64,000 nt of DNA from Palsa-360 sp963710315 (GTDB lineage: Bacteria > Acidobacteriota > Terriglobia > Acidiferrales > UBA7541), in contig CAVPZW010000007.1 of assembly GCA_963710315.1 (NCBI GenBank), positions 248,001 through 312,000 on the forward strand. The letters run 5' to 3'. A program made the position numbers and the translations under genes. Shown in pieces: positions 25,697 through 34,077 of the stretch. The notes under the pieces are model-generated. The model did no database searches. It was not told where the DNA came from and saw only the letters and a list, made by a program, of their open reading frames with translations. Every line of letters begins with the position of its first letter. Within the stretch, counting starts at the first letter, position 1.

Positions 25697-28090
25697 TTAC
25701 CCCGAAATTGCAGCTTTGATTCGCTCGGCCGTCAGCGGCACCTGGCGGATGCGCGCGCCGGTGGCGTCAAAAATGGCGTTTGCGATTGCGCTGCCTACGA
25801 TAGTGATTGCGGTTTCACCTGCTCCCGTGGCGGGCATGTCGGGGCGATTCAGCAGCACCACTTCGATTTTCGGGACGGCGAAGCCCAGGGGCAGCGTGTG
25901 GTAGGTTCTCCAGTCGATCGAGGTCACATTGTGATCGTCCCAGGTGACTTCCTCGCCGAGGGCGCGGCTCAACCCTTGCAGAGTGCCGCCTTCGCACTGA
26001 TTGCGCAGCCCGTCGGGATTGGAGATGGGGCCGGAATCGTTGCTGATGACGATACGATTCACGGTAATTTTTCCGGTGGCCAATTCGACTTCGACCTCGG
26101 CGACCATGGCGGCAAAGCCGTTGTCGCCTTCGTACGCCACGCAGGAGATGCCGCGGCCTCTAGCAATGCCCGGCCTTGAAGTGGGGGGGGCAGGACGCGG
26201 ATTCGGCGACGGTCGCACATCCCAAACAGCTGCCTTGGCCGCGGCCTTCACGACATCAATCATTCGCGGCTCGCTCAAATGACGCAAACGGTATTCTACC
26301 GGGTCAACCTTGGCGCGGGCCGCCAACTCATCCACAAACGATTCGTGCGCGAATGTATTTTGTAGGCGCTGCGGCGAACGCAGTGGGCCGGTCCAAAATG
26401 GAGAGACAACGTTGTGCAAGAGAACGCGCTCCGACTTGACCGTGCCCGCGCCGTGGTCGGCGCCGCCCACATGCCCAACTACATAGGACGGGACCGCGTT
26501 GGCATTGTTGCTGAAGGCATTTGGCTCGGGCGCGGGAGAGCGAGGTCTGAACTCCTCGGGCTGAAATCCCGCCAGAAATCCGGTGATGACATTTCCCGGA
26601 TAGGCGTAGACCGGGCGATTCCCCAGTACCGGCGACCACGCCTCATGGTCCCAGGCAATAATATTTCCCTGGGCATCGAGGGCGGCACGCTCGTCCATTA
26701 CAAACGCAAAACCGTAATTCTCCCAGGCCATTTCGTCCTTGCGCGTAAGTTGAACGCGAACGGGTTTGCCCACTGCCTTCGAAAGCAGCGCGGCGTCATA
26801 GGTGACCGCATCTGCTCCGTTGATTCCGTAGCAGCCCGAGCTGCGGCGAAAAATCACGCGCACATTTTCGGGCTTAAGTCCCAGCAGCATGGCCAGCGTG
26901 GAGCGCTGATGCCACACTCCCTGCGTGGGCGACCACAGCGTGGCCTTGTCTCCTTGCACGTCGGCAACGGCGCAGGAACTGCCCACCGACCCGTGCATCT
27001 GGTACGGATGCAGGTAGGTGGCCTTCACCACGGTCGCGGCTTCGGCCATTTTCTGGTCCACGTCCTTGGAGTTCACGGACATGGTGTCGCGCGTCGGCTT
27101 TTGATTCCGCAAGTGTTCGTAGAACGTTTCCTGCTTTGGCAGTTCGGAAGCGGAGGACCAGGTGACTTTCAGGGCCTTGGCAATTTGTATCGCTTGCCAC
27201 GGCTTTTCCGCCACCACGCCCACGAAATTCTTTTTGACCACCACTTTCACAAAGCCCGGCATTCCAGATACTGAGCTTTCGTCCACATCCATCAGGTTCG
27301 CGCCCACGGCTGACGGGCGCACCACCATGCCGTGCAACATGCCGGGCACGCGCAGGGTTTGCACGTACTCGAACGTGCCCGTGGCCATGGCCGCCATGTC
27401 CGGCCGCCCAATCGGTTTTCCGAGCACGGTCCATTCGCTGGCAGGCTTGCGTTTCGCGGCGGGATTCACCTTGAGGTCGAATTTCTTCCCAGTCACCAGG
27501 TCGGAGTAGGCCACCTTTTTCGTGGCGTCGGCTTTCGAGCGAATGGTTCCGTCGACGGCGACGAGATCTTCCACAGGGATATTTAACCGTTTCGATCCCA
27601 GTTGCAGCAGCGCCTCTCGCGCCGTGGCGCATGCTCCCGCCAGGTTGTTGCGATTGAAATTCGCAGGGGACGACTGGCTGCCTGAAGTAACGCCTTGATC
27701 CGGCGTCATGGATGTGTCGCAGACGATCAAGTTGACGCGCTGAAACGGGACGCACAATTCTTCGGCCACAAGCTGAGTCTGGGCGGTAGACATGCCCTGC
27801 CCCAGCTCTTCTTTTCCGGTGTAGGCCGTCACGCTGCCGTCCGAACCGATGGCCACCCAGGAATCGACTTCGCCGGCCGGGGGAGCATCCGCAGCCCCGT
27901 TTTCGCCAAACGAGCCGGCGGGGCGATTTTGTGCTTCCAGCGTTTGCAGCGCGCCGCCCATGCTGAAGCTGACGATCAGCGCGCCCGTCCCCTTGATAAA
28001 AGAGCGGCGCGAAAATCCGGCGCGAGCCAGCGCATCCGCCGCGCCCTGCGCCATTGGAATTTCCGTCACGTTGAGAGATGGTTTTTTCAT
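25697..28090 (-). CDS. Molybdenum hydroxylase large subunit (isoquinoline 1-oxidoreductase beta-like), TAT-exported
   Basis: The protein has 797 residues from ATG at 28090, which overlaps the small-subunit stop as ATGA; the longer upstream frame is a shadow. The twin-arginine signal is FSRRSFIKGTGALIVSFSMG. The enzyme belongs to the xanthine dehydrogenase family with molybdopterin cytosine dinucleotide. It has KEELGQGMSTAQTQLVAEEL, VTSGSQSSPAN and the C-terminal GAGETAITIVGSA, which holds the catalytic base glutamate. IorB-type enzymes hydroxylate N-heterocycles or oxidise aldehydes. There is no FAD subunit, so electrons probably go to cytochrome c. XdhC/MocA at 2-3 kb would mature it. Confidence 0.92.
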   Translation of the reverse strand: MKKPSLNVTEIPMAQGAADALARAGFSRRSFIKGTGALIVSFSMGGALQTLEAQNRPAGSFGENGAADAPPAGEVDSWVAIGSDGSVTAYTGKEELGQGMSTAQTQLVAEELCVPFQRVNLIVCDTSMTPDQGVTSGSQSSPANFNRNNLAGACATAREALLQLGSKRLNIPVEDLVAVDGTIRSKADATKKVAYSDLVTGKKFDLKVNPAAKRKPASEWTVLGKPIGRPDMAAMATGTFEYVQTLRVPGMLHGMVVRPSAVGANLMDVDESSVSGMPGFVKVVVKKNFVGVVAEKPWQAIQIAKALKVTWSSASELPKQETFYEHLRNQKPTRDTMSVNSKDVDQKMAEAATVVKATYLHPYQMHGSVGSSCAVADVQGDKATLWSPTQGVWHQRSTLAMLLGLKPENVRVIFRRSSGCYGINGADAVTYDAALLSKAVGKPVRVQLTRKDEMAWENYGFAFVMDERAALDAQGNIIAWDHEAWSPVLGNRPVYAYPGNVITGFLAGFQPEEFRPRSPAPEPNAFSNNANAVPSYVVGHVGGADHGAGTVKSERVLLHNVVSPFWTGPLRSPQRLQNTFAHESFVDELAARAKVDPVEYRLRHLSEPRMIDVVKAAAKAAVWDVRPSPNPRPAPPTSRPGIARGRGISCVAYEGDNGFAAMVAEVEVELATGKITVNRIVISNDSGPISNPDGLRNQCEGGTLQGLSRALGEEVTWDDHNVTSIDWRTYHTLPLGFAVPKIEVVLLNRPDMPATGAGETAITIVGSAIANAIFDATGARIRQVPLTAERIKAAISG

Positions 28091-28554
28091 CGCGCCATCC
28101 CCTGTCTGGCGCGGCCAATGGCGCGCAACATTCGCGTGTGCGTGAAGCAGCGGCACAGCACGCGCGACATGCCTTCCTCGATTTCCTTTTCCGTGGCCTT
28201 GGGATTTTTGTCCAGAAAAGCCTTGGCGGTGAGAATCACGCCGTTCAGGCAATAGCCGCACTGCGCGGCTTGCTCTTCAATAAATGCTTTCTGAATGGGG
28301 TGGGGCTTGTCGACCGTGCCCAGCCCTTCGAGCGTGACGATCTCGATGCCCTGCACGGCTTCCACCGCCGTTATGCAGGAGCGCACCGCTTGGCCTTTCA
28401 CAAGGACCGTGCAGGCGCCGCATTGCCCAAGACCGCAGCCAAACTTCGGGCCGCGCAGGCCGAGGTCATCGCTCAATACGTAAAGCAGCGGAGTCGTCGG
28501 ATCGACATCCACGCTGTGTGTTTTCCCGTTCACTTTCAAAGAAAGGAGGCTCAT
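28087..28554 (-). CDS. 2Fe-2S subunit of molybdenum hydroxylase (IorA-like)
   Basis: The protein has 155 residues from ATG at 28554; no strong ribosome site is visible, and upstream in-frame codons cannot be excluded. The plant-type ferredoxin cluster is at KFGCGLGQCGACTVLVKG plus a following Cys (RSCITA). The second cluster lies in AAQCGYCLNGVILTAKAFL and SRVLCRCFTH. It relays electrons from the molybdenum centre. Length and motif order match IorA and the small subunits of aldehyde oxidoreductases. Its TGA overlaps the ATG of the large subunit by four bases, indicating translational coupling. Confidence 0.93.
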   Translation of the reverse strand: MSLLSLKVNGKTHSVDVDPTTPLLYVLSDDLGLRGPKFGCGLGQCGACTVLVKGQAVRSCITAVEAVQGIEIVTLEGLGTVDKPHPIQKAFIEEQAAQCGYCLNGVILTAKAFLDKNPKATEKEIEEGMSRVLCRCFTHTRMLRAIGRARQGMAR

Positions 28555-28720
28555 ATATACATGAAGGTATTGCCAAGCACATTTTTCGTCAAGCAGAAGT
28601 GTGCACGGGTGACTTAGCAAAGAAGCGTGAGGATGCAAGTTGCCGGGGGGTTGGAAATTCCGGCGTCTTCATGCAGACTACGATACGGGAAATGGACCGC
28701 ATGGAAAGACGGGACAAACA

Positions 28721-29284
28721 ATGAAACTCGACAAGATTTACACACGCACCGGCGACGAAGGAAAAACCTCGCTCGGCGACGGATCGCGACTGCCGAAATT
28801 CCATCTTCGCGTAACTGCCTACGGCTGCATTGACGAAGCCAATTCCGTGATGGGCGTGGCCATGCTGCATGTTGCGGATCAAGAGGTCCTCAAACTTTTA
28901 AGGCACATCCAGAACGATATGTTCGACGTGGGCGCCGATTTGTGCCAGCCGGAACAACCTGGCGCGCAAGTGGCATCGCTGCGCGTTATCGAAGAGCAAG
29001 TCACCTGGTTGGAAAAGCAGATTGACCATTTCAACGCGGACTTGCAGCCGCTCAACAGCTTCGTGCTGCCCGGAGGAAGCCCCGCCTCGGCCTACATGCA
29101 CCTCGCCAGGACAGTCACGCGGCGCGCCGAACGCGATGTGGTGCGCCTGTCCGCCGAAGAACCGGTAAATCCCGCCGTGCTGCGCTATGTCAATCGCCTG
29201 TCGGATCTTCTATTTGTGCTGGCGCGATACCTGAATGACAAAGGCAAGGAAGACGTTCGCTGGCAACCTGGGCTGCATCGGTAA
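28721..29284 (+). CDS. Cob(I)alamin adenosyltransferase, PduO type
   Basis: The protein has 187 residues from ATG at 28721. PduO-type enzymes transfer adenosine from ATP to cob(I)alamin, making coenzyme B12. The ATP-binding N-terminus KIYTRTGDEGKTSLGDG is intact. The helical bundle shows DEANSVMGVA, the trimer-interface arginine motif RTVTRRAERDVV and the closing NRLSDLLFVLARYLN. It is divergent from the molybdenum hydroxylase genes and no other cobalamin gene is nearby. No cobalamin riboswitch is recognisable upstream. Confidence 0.94.
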   Translation: MKLDKIYTRTGDEGKTSLGDGSRLPKFHLRVTAYGCIDEANSVMGVAMLHVADQEVLKLLRHIQNDMFDVGADLCQPEQPGAQVASLRVIEEQVTWLEKQIDHFNADLQPLNSFVLPGGSPASAYMHLARTVTRRAERDVVRLSAEEPVNPAVLRYVNRLSDLLFVLARYLNDKGKEDVRWQPGLHR

Positions 29285-29313
29285 TTGGCAATTCGTTTTT
29301 TGGGGCAGCTCCG

Positions 29314-29395
29314 GTTAAGTAGCACAGGCTTCAGCCTGTGGGGGTTAGTCCATGCAAGCAACAAACCCCACAGGCTGAAGCCTGTGCTACTTAAA
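29314..29395. repeat. Palindromic repeat, family A
   Basis: TTAAGTAGCACAGGCTTCAG with CCTGTGGGG faces CCCCACAGGCTGAAGCCTGT followed by GCTACTTAA. The near-perfect arms surround a loop with the internal short inverted segment TCCATGCAAG. It lies between convergent genes. Confidence 0.92.
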
Positions 29396-29408
29396 CCCGC
29401 TCCGCGAT

Positions 29409-29987
29409 TTAGCGCTGCGCTTTTTTGGGAGAGTCTTGCGCGGATTTCTCTTCGAGTTCGGAAATGAGTTTTCTGATTTTTGCGGCGTCCGCGGCGTGAG
29501 GGAGTATTCGCAGGTATTTGTTGTAGGATTCGGCGGCCTTTGCGTAGTCGCGCTTCTTTTCGTAGGCCTCGCCTAGCATTTTCCAGGGCATTGCCAAAGT
29601 GGGCTGGTAGTTGGACGCTTCCAGAAAACGGTCGATTGCCGCGTCGTAGCTTCCTTTGTTCAGATAGAACGTGCCCACGTCCAGGCTCCTTTGTGCATGC
29701 AGCGGGTCGAAGACAGGCCCCGAAGGGGCCGCCGGAGTTTCGACCTCATCGTAAGCCGAAGGTGGCGGAGGCGGAATGCTGGGATCGATTGGCTTTGCGG
29801 GCGCGGATGGCGTCGCGGGAGAATTTGGCGATGCAGCCGCCGGAGGAGCGGCTGCCGGCTGTGTGGTTGCAGGCGCTTCGGCCGGAGGCGGTGGTGGCGG
29901 AATGCGCGGATTGACTTGCTGCGCGCCCAGTGACTGGGCACCCGCGAGCAAGAGTATTCCGAAAACGATGTGTGCAGTTCGATTCAT
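29409..29987 (-). CDS. Secreted proline-rich TPR protein
   Basis: The protein has 192 residues. A signal peptide (AHIVFGILLLAGAQSLGA) is followed by a low-complexity Pro/Ala-rich linker (about residues 27-85, with two PPPPP runs). The C-terminal 100 residues form tetratricopeptide repeats: SLDVGTFYLNKGSYDAAIDR, then PWKMLGEAYEKKRDYAKAAE and SYNKYLRILP. TPR domains bind other proteins. The layout suggests an envelope-exposed interaction module held off by a flexible stalk. Partners are unknown; uvrC on the other strand is unrelated. Confidence 0.75.
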   Translation of the reverse strand: MNRTAHIVFGILLLAGAQSLGAQQVNPRIPPPPPPAEAPATTQPAAAPPAAASPNSPATPSAPAKPIDPSIPPPPPSAYDEVETPAAPSGPVFDPLHAQRSLDVGTFYLNKGSYDAAIDRFLEASNYQPTLAMPWKMLGEAYEKKRDYAKAAESYNKYLRILPHAADAAKIRKLISELEEKSAQDSPKKAQR

Positions 29988-30069
29988 GTGCCGCGCAGAG
30001 TAAGATTCACTTTGCTATCATGGGTGTTGCCCGGGAGCGGTTCGCCGCGCTCCCTATTCTACCCCTGGA

Positions 30070-31911
30070 ATGGAACTCGAACAAAAAGCCGCCAGCCTAC
30101 CCGCAGAGCCGGGCGTCTATCTATTCAAGGACGCCATGGGAACGATTTTGTATGTTGGGAAATCGAGTTCCCTGCGCAATCGCGTGAAATCCTATTTCCT
30201 GGAATCGCGCTGGCTGGATGCCAAGACCGGTTCGCTGGTGCGCGAAATCGCGGACCTCGATTACATCGTGGTGGACAACGACCGCGAAGCCCTGGCGCTG
30301 GAAAACAGCCTGATCAAGCAGTATAAGCCGAAGTTCAACATCCTGCTTCGCGACGACAAGACTTATCCGTACATTCGCTATACCGCGTTCGAGAAGTATC
30401 CGCGCGTGTATGTGACGCGGCGGCTGATCAAGGACGGATCGATCTACTTCGGGCCGTATTTTCCGCACAGCTTGGCGTATCGCATCGTCCATTTCATCCA
30501 CAAGACATTTCGCGTTCCCTCCTGCACCGTGGACCTGACGCGCCCGCACCCGCGCCCTTGCCTGCAGTATTACATTCGGCGCTGCCACGGGCCGTGCGTG
30601 CCCGGCTTGGCCACGGACGATAAATACGCGGAGGCCGCGCGCGACACGAAGCTATTTCTGGAAGGCCGCCGGCATGTGCTTATCGAAAGCCTTGAGTCGC
30701 GCATGCAGGAAGCTTCCGACGCCGAACGCTTCGAGCAGGCCGCGGCCTATCGCGACCTGCTGCACACACTTTCCGAAATCGAGGAACGCCAGAAGATTGC
30801 AGCCGCGGAGGGAGACGACATCGACGTGCTGGCCTGGCACGCCGAGCCGCCGCTGGTGGCCGTGAATCTTTTCCATCTTCGCGGAGGGCGCGTGGTGGAC
30901 CGGCGCGATTTTTATTGGGAGGACCTGGCGGAATTCGAGCCTGCCGAATTTCTATCCTCGCTGCTGAAGCAGCTTTACCTGGACGCCGCGTACCTGCCGC
31001 ACGCCATTCACGTGCCCATGGATTTTGAGGATCGCCAAATTCTTGAGGATATTCTCACCGAACGCGGAACGCATCTGGAACCGCCGCGCAGCCGCGTGGA
31101 AATTTTGGTGCCGCAGCGCGGTGCGAAACACGCCTTTCTGGAACTGGTGGAGAAAAACGCGCGGCATTCCTTCGAGCAGCGCTTTCGCGTGCTGAAGCCC
31201 AGCTCGAAGGCCATTGTCGAAGCGCTGGAACAAGCGTTGAGCCTGCCCGAACCGCCGCGACGCATTGAAAGCTTCGACATTTCGCACTTGCAGGGATCGG
31301 ACACGGTTGCATCGATGGTGGTGTGGGAAGACGGGCGAATGAAGAAATCGGATTACCGGAAATTCATCATTCGCGGAGAATGGGGCAACGACGATTTCGC
31401 CAGCATGACGGAAACCGTGGAGCGCCGCTACCGGCGATTGCAGGAAGAAAAGAAACCTTTTCCAGGGCTGATCCTGATCGACGGAGGAATCGGCCAGCTG
31501 CACGCCGCCGCGGCGGCTCTCGAAAAACTGGAAGTGATCAACCAGCCCGTGGCCAGCATCGCCAAGCAGGAAGAAATTATTTACGTGTTGGGCCAGGAAG
31601 ATCAGCCCATACGGCTGGAGCGGCACTCCCCCATCCTTCATCTAATCCAGCAAATTCGCGATGAAACGCACCGCTTCGCCGTGGGTTTCCATCGCCAGCG
31701 CCGGGCCAAACGCACACTGCAGACGGGCCTGGAGGACATTCCCGGCATCGGGCCGCGCACCGCGCAAAAGCTGCTGCGGAATTTTGGAAGCCTGACGCAA
31801 CTGCGCTCCGCCAGCGTCGAGCAGATCGCAAAAGTGGTGCCCCGGGGGCTGGCGGAGCGCATCTCCGCGCACCTGGCCGCGCCCAGCAGTTCCGCATCGC
31901 ACAAGTCTTAA
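30070..31911 (+). CDS. uvrC: Excinuclease ABC subunit C
   Basis: At 613 residues this is full length. UvrC makes the two incisions around DNA lesions in nucleotide excision repair. The N-terminal GIY-YIG nuclease reads PGVYLFKDAMGTILYVGKSS. The cysteine region with PCLQYYIRRCHGPCVPG, the UVR motif (about residues 195-230) and the RNase H-like C-terminal nuclease (ESFDISHLQGSDTVASMVVW, then ILIDGGIGQLHAA) follow in order. Tandem helix-hairpin-helix motifs close the protein (LEDIPGIGPRTAQKLLRNFG). It heads a run of three co-directional genes. Confidence 0.97.
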   Translation: MELEQKAASLPAEPGVYLFKDAMGTILYVGKSSSLRNRVKSYFLESRWLDAKTGSLVREIADLDYIVVDNDREALALENSLIKQYKPKFNILLRDDKTYPYIRYTAFEKYPRVYVTRRLIKDGSIYFGPYFPHSLAYRIVHFIHKTFRVPSCTVDLTRPHPRPCLQYYIRRCHGPCVPGLATDDKYAEAARDTKLFLEGRRHVLIESLESRMQEASDAERFEQAAAYRDLLHTLSEIEERQKIAAAEGDDIDVLAWHAEPPLVAVNLFHLRGGRVVDRRDFYWEDLAEFEPAEFLSSLLKQLYLDAAYLPHAIHVPMDFEDRQILEDILTERGTHLEPPRSRVEILVPQRGAKHAFLELVEKNARHSFEQRFRVLKPSSKAIVEALEQALSLPEPPRRIESFDISHLQGSDTVASMVVWEDGRMKKSDYRKFIIRGEWGNDDFASMTETVERRYRRLQEEKKPFPGLILIDGGIGQLHAAAAALEKLEVINQPVASIAKQEEIIYVLGQEDQPIRLERHSPILHLIQQIRDETHRFAVGFHRQRRAKRTLQTGLEDIPGIGPRTAQKLLRNFGSLTQLRSASVEQIAKVVPRGLAERISAHLAAPSSSASHKS

Positions 31912-31972
31912 CTCCCCCTGATTGCTTCTGCTACTTCCCTGTGCTACTTTCGAGGCAGGAAAGGAGTACACC

Positions 31973-32266
31973 ATGTCAGAAAATACAGGATCAAAAGTCA
32001 GCTTCTTTCTAGTGGGCCTGGGAATCGGCGCGCTGGTGGGAATTTTGTTTGCGCCGAAATCAGGCGAAGAAACGCGCGAATACCTGGCGCAGAAGGCCGA
32101 TGAGGGCCGCGAGTACGCCCAGCGCAAAGCGCGCGAATTGCGCGAACGCGCCGAGGATATTCTGGAGCGGAGCAAGACCGCTGCCGTTCGGCAGAAGGAA
32201 ACGATCTCGGCGGCTGTCGATGCCGGCCGCGACGCGTATCAGCGCGAAAAATCCAAGGCACAGTAG
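31973..32266 (+). CDS. YtxH-domain small membrane protein
   Basis: The protein has 97 residues from ATG at 31973 (GAAAGGAGTACACC upstream). A single N-terminal membrane segment (VSFFLVGLGIGALVGILFAP) is followed by the YtxH hallmark PKSGEETRE and a charged amphipathic coiled-coil helix rich in Arg/Glu/Ala. YtxH proteins are stress-associated in Firmicutes but not mechanistically understood. It is followed after 18 bases by another single-pass coiled-coil protein, probably in one operon. Confidence 0.8.
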   Translation: MSENTGSKVSFFLVGLGIGALVGILFAPKSGEETREYLAQKADEGREYAQRKARELRERAEDILERSKTAAVRQKETISAAVDAGRDAYQREKSKAQ

Positions 32267-32284
32267 TCTCGGCGAGGAACTCGA

Positions 32285-32800
32285 ATGCAAAGCTGGATGC
32301 CTCTGTTCATCGTGGCCACTGCTGTCGCGGTGGTTCTACAGGCGATTGTGCTCATCGCGCTGTTCCTGCAACTGCGCCGCACAGCCGCGCGCGTGGAGCA
32401 AACCGTGGCGGACCTCAATACCAAAGTTACTCCCCTGATTTCCCGCGTGCAGCTTCTGGTGGATGATATTTCACCGCGCATTTCGGGAATTGTCGCGGAC
32501 GCCTCGGAAATCACGCGGCTGGCGCGGGGCGAGGCGCAGCGGGTGGATCGTATCGTGAACGAGGCGCTGGAGCGCCTGCGAATGCAGTTGATTCACATCG
32601 ATCATATTCTGACCGGTGCGATGGAAGCGGTGGAAGAAGCGGGATCGCATCTGCGGCAAACCGTGTGGGGGCCTGTAGTAAAAGCTACCGCATTGATTCG
32701 CGGCGTTCAGGCAGGCATTGATTTTTTCCGCACGGCACGGCAGGGGCGCGACCCTGTGGAACCACCTGCGGAACAGCCCGATGAAGGAATGTTTATCTAG
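32285..32800 (+). CDS. Single-pass membrane coiled-coil protein (DUF948-like)
   Basis: The protein has 171 residues. A membrane segment (LFIVATAVAVVLQAIVLIAL, then FLQL) is followed by a long helical region of the DUF948 type (VEQTVADLNTKVTPLISRVQ, DISPRISGIVADASEITR). The end is a less ordered, acidic tail. DUF948 proteins often accompany YtxH proteins, as here, supporting a shared envelope role. No enzymatic motif is visible. Confidence 0.65.
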   Translation: MQSWMPLFIVATAVAVVLQAIVLIALFLQLRRTAARVEQTVADLNTKVTPLISRVQLLVDDISPRISGIVADASEITRLARGEAQRVDRIVNEALERLRMQLIHIDHILTGAMEAVEEAGSHLRQTVWGPVVKATALIRGVQAGIDFFRTARQGRDPVEPPAEQPDEGMFI

Positions 32801-32838
32801 TCTGCGGTTCTCACCTGCACAAATATGACTTGGGGTTT

Positions 32839-32912
32839 TGTGGCGCGGGCTTCAGCCTGCGGGTTTTGGTCCATGCAAGGACAGAAGTCCGCAGGCTGAA
32901 GCCCGCGCCACA
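32839..32912. repeat. Palindromic repeat, family A
   Basis: TGTGGCGCGGGCTTCAGCCT with GCGGG faces CCGCAGGCTGAAGCCCGCGC followed by CACA. The loop contains TCCATGCAAGGA. It lies between convergent genes. Confidence 0.92.
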
Positions 32913-32935
32913 TATTGCCAATTCAGATTCCTAAA

Positions 32936-34057
32936 TCACCGAATCCAGCCACCGCCCAGAACCACATCTCCCGAATAGCAGACTGCTGCCTGGCCTGGCG
33001 TAATGGCGCGCTGCGGCTCGTCGAAAATTACGCGCGCGGAAGTTTCATCGATGGGCTCGACCGTGGCCGCTGCCGGTTCGTGGCGATGGCGAATCTTGAC
33101 GGCCGCGCGCACCGGCGCTTCCAGCGCCGCGAATGAAATCCAATTCATGTCGCGAATCTCACAAACATTTGTGCGCAAGTCGGAGTCGTCGCCGACCACC
33201 ACGCGATTGGCGGCACGATCCAGCTCAACGACGTAGAGCGGTCTTCCTGCCGCAACGCCCAACCCCTTGCGCTGCCCCACCGTGTAGTTGTGAACGCCGC
33301 GGTGGCGGCCGATCACCTCGCCTGTCGTGGTGACCAGGTCTCCCTCATCTTCCGAAAGTGTTTCGCCGCGCTCGCCCAGGTAGGCGCTGATGAACTTGAC
33401 ATAATTGCCCGAGGGCACAAAGCAAATTTCCTGGCTATCCGGCTTTTCGGCCACGGGGAGCGAGGCGCGCCGGGCGATCTCCCGCACGGCGGTTTTGTCC
33501 AGCTCGCCCAGAGGAAAATCCGTGCGCGACATTTGCTCCTGCTTCAGGCCGAACAGAAAAAACGTCTGGTCCTTGGAGCTGTCCGCGGCGCGCAGCAATT
33601 CATAGCGGCCGGTGGTTTCGTTGCGGCGGATTCGGGCGTAGTGGCCGGTGGCCAGGCGATCCGCGCCGATCTGGCGCGAGGTCACCAACAGCGGATCGAA
33701 CTTCACGTGATTGTTGCACATGGTGCATGGAATCGGCGTGCGGCCCGCGAGATACTCCTCGACGAAGGGCTGCACCACGGTTTCCTCGAAGCGCTGCTCG
33801 TAATTCACAACGTAGTGAGGCATGCCGAGGTGCTGCGCCACGCGCTTGGCGTCGTAGACGTCGTCAATCGAGCAGCAGCGCTGGCCGTGCGCGCCGTCGT
33901 GGTCCAGCTCGGGCAGACGCCGCTGATTCCACAGCTGCATGGTCAGGCCGACTACCGGAAAGCCGCGCTCCTTCAGGATCGCGGCAACCGCGGAGCTGTC
34001 CACGCCGCCGCTCATGGCCACGGCCGTCATGGGGCTCTGATTTGGGTTCGAATCCAT
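32936..34057 (-). CDS. mnmA: tRNA-specific 2-thiouridylase
   Basis: At 373 residues this is full length. MnmA installs the 2-thio group on U34 of Lys, Glu and Gln tRNAs. The PP-loop is AVAMSGGVDSSAVAAIL. The catalytic cysteines are in TPIPCTMCNNHVKF and QEICFVPSGNY, with GHYARI between them and the SKDQTFFL signature. It lies 20 bases downstream of nifS in the same direction. The desulfurase supplies the persulfide sulfur for this reaction, so the two form a functional operon. Confidence 0.97.
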   Translation of the reverse strand: MDSNPNQSPMTAVAMSGGVDSSAVAAILKERGFPVVGLTMQLWNQRRLPELDHDGAHGQRCCSIDDVYDAKRVAQHLGMPHYVVNYEQRFEETVVQPFVEEYLAGRTPIPCTMCNNHVKFDPLLVTSRQIGADRLATGHYARIRRNETTGRYELLRAADSSKDQTFFLFGLKQEQMSRTDFPLGELDKTAVREIARRASLPVAEKPDSQEICFVPSGNYVKFISAYLGERGETLSEDEGDLVTTTGEVIGRHRGVHNYTVGQRKGLGVAAGRPLYVVELDRAANRVVVGDDSDLRTNVCEIRDMNWISFAALEAPVRAAVKIRHRHEPAAATVEPIDETSARVIFDEPQRAITPGQAAVCYSGDVVLGGGWIR

Positions 34058-34077
34058 TGAAATAGTATAGCGTTAAA

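Noticed and set aside
28554..28721. Cobalamin riboswitch upstream of the adenosyltransferase
   Set aside because: No B12-box-like sequence or extended stem structure is visible in the 170-base gap.
34040..34057. GGTTCGAATCC, a T-arm-like tRNA motif
   Set aside because: It is the start of mnmA on the minus strand, and no acceptor, anticodon or D-arm sequences flank it.
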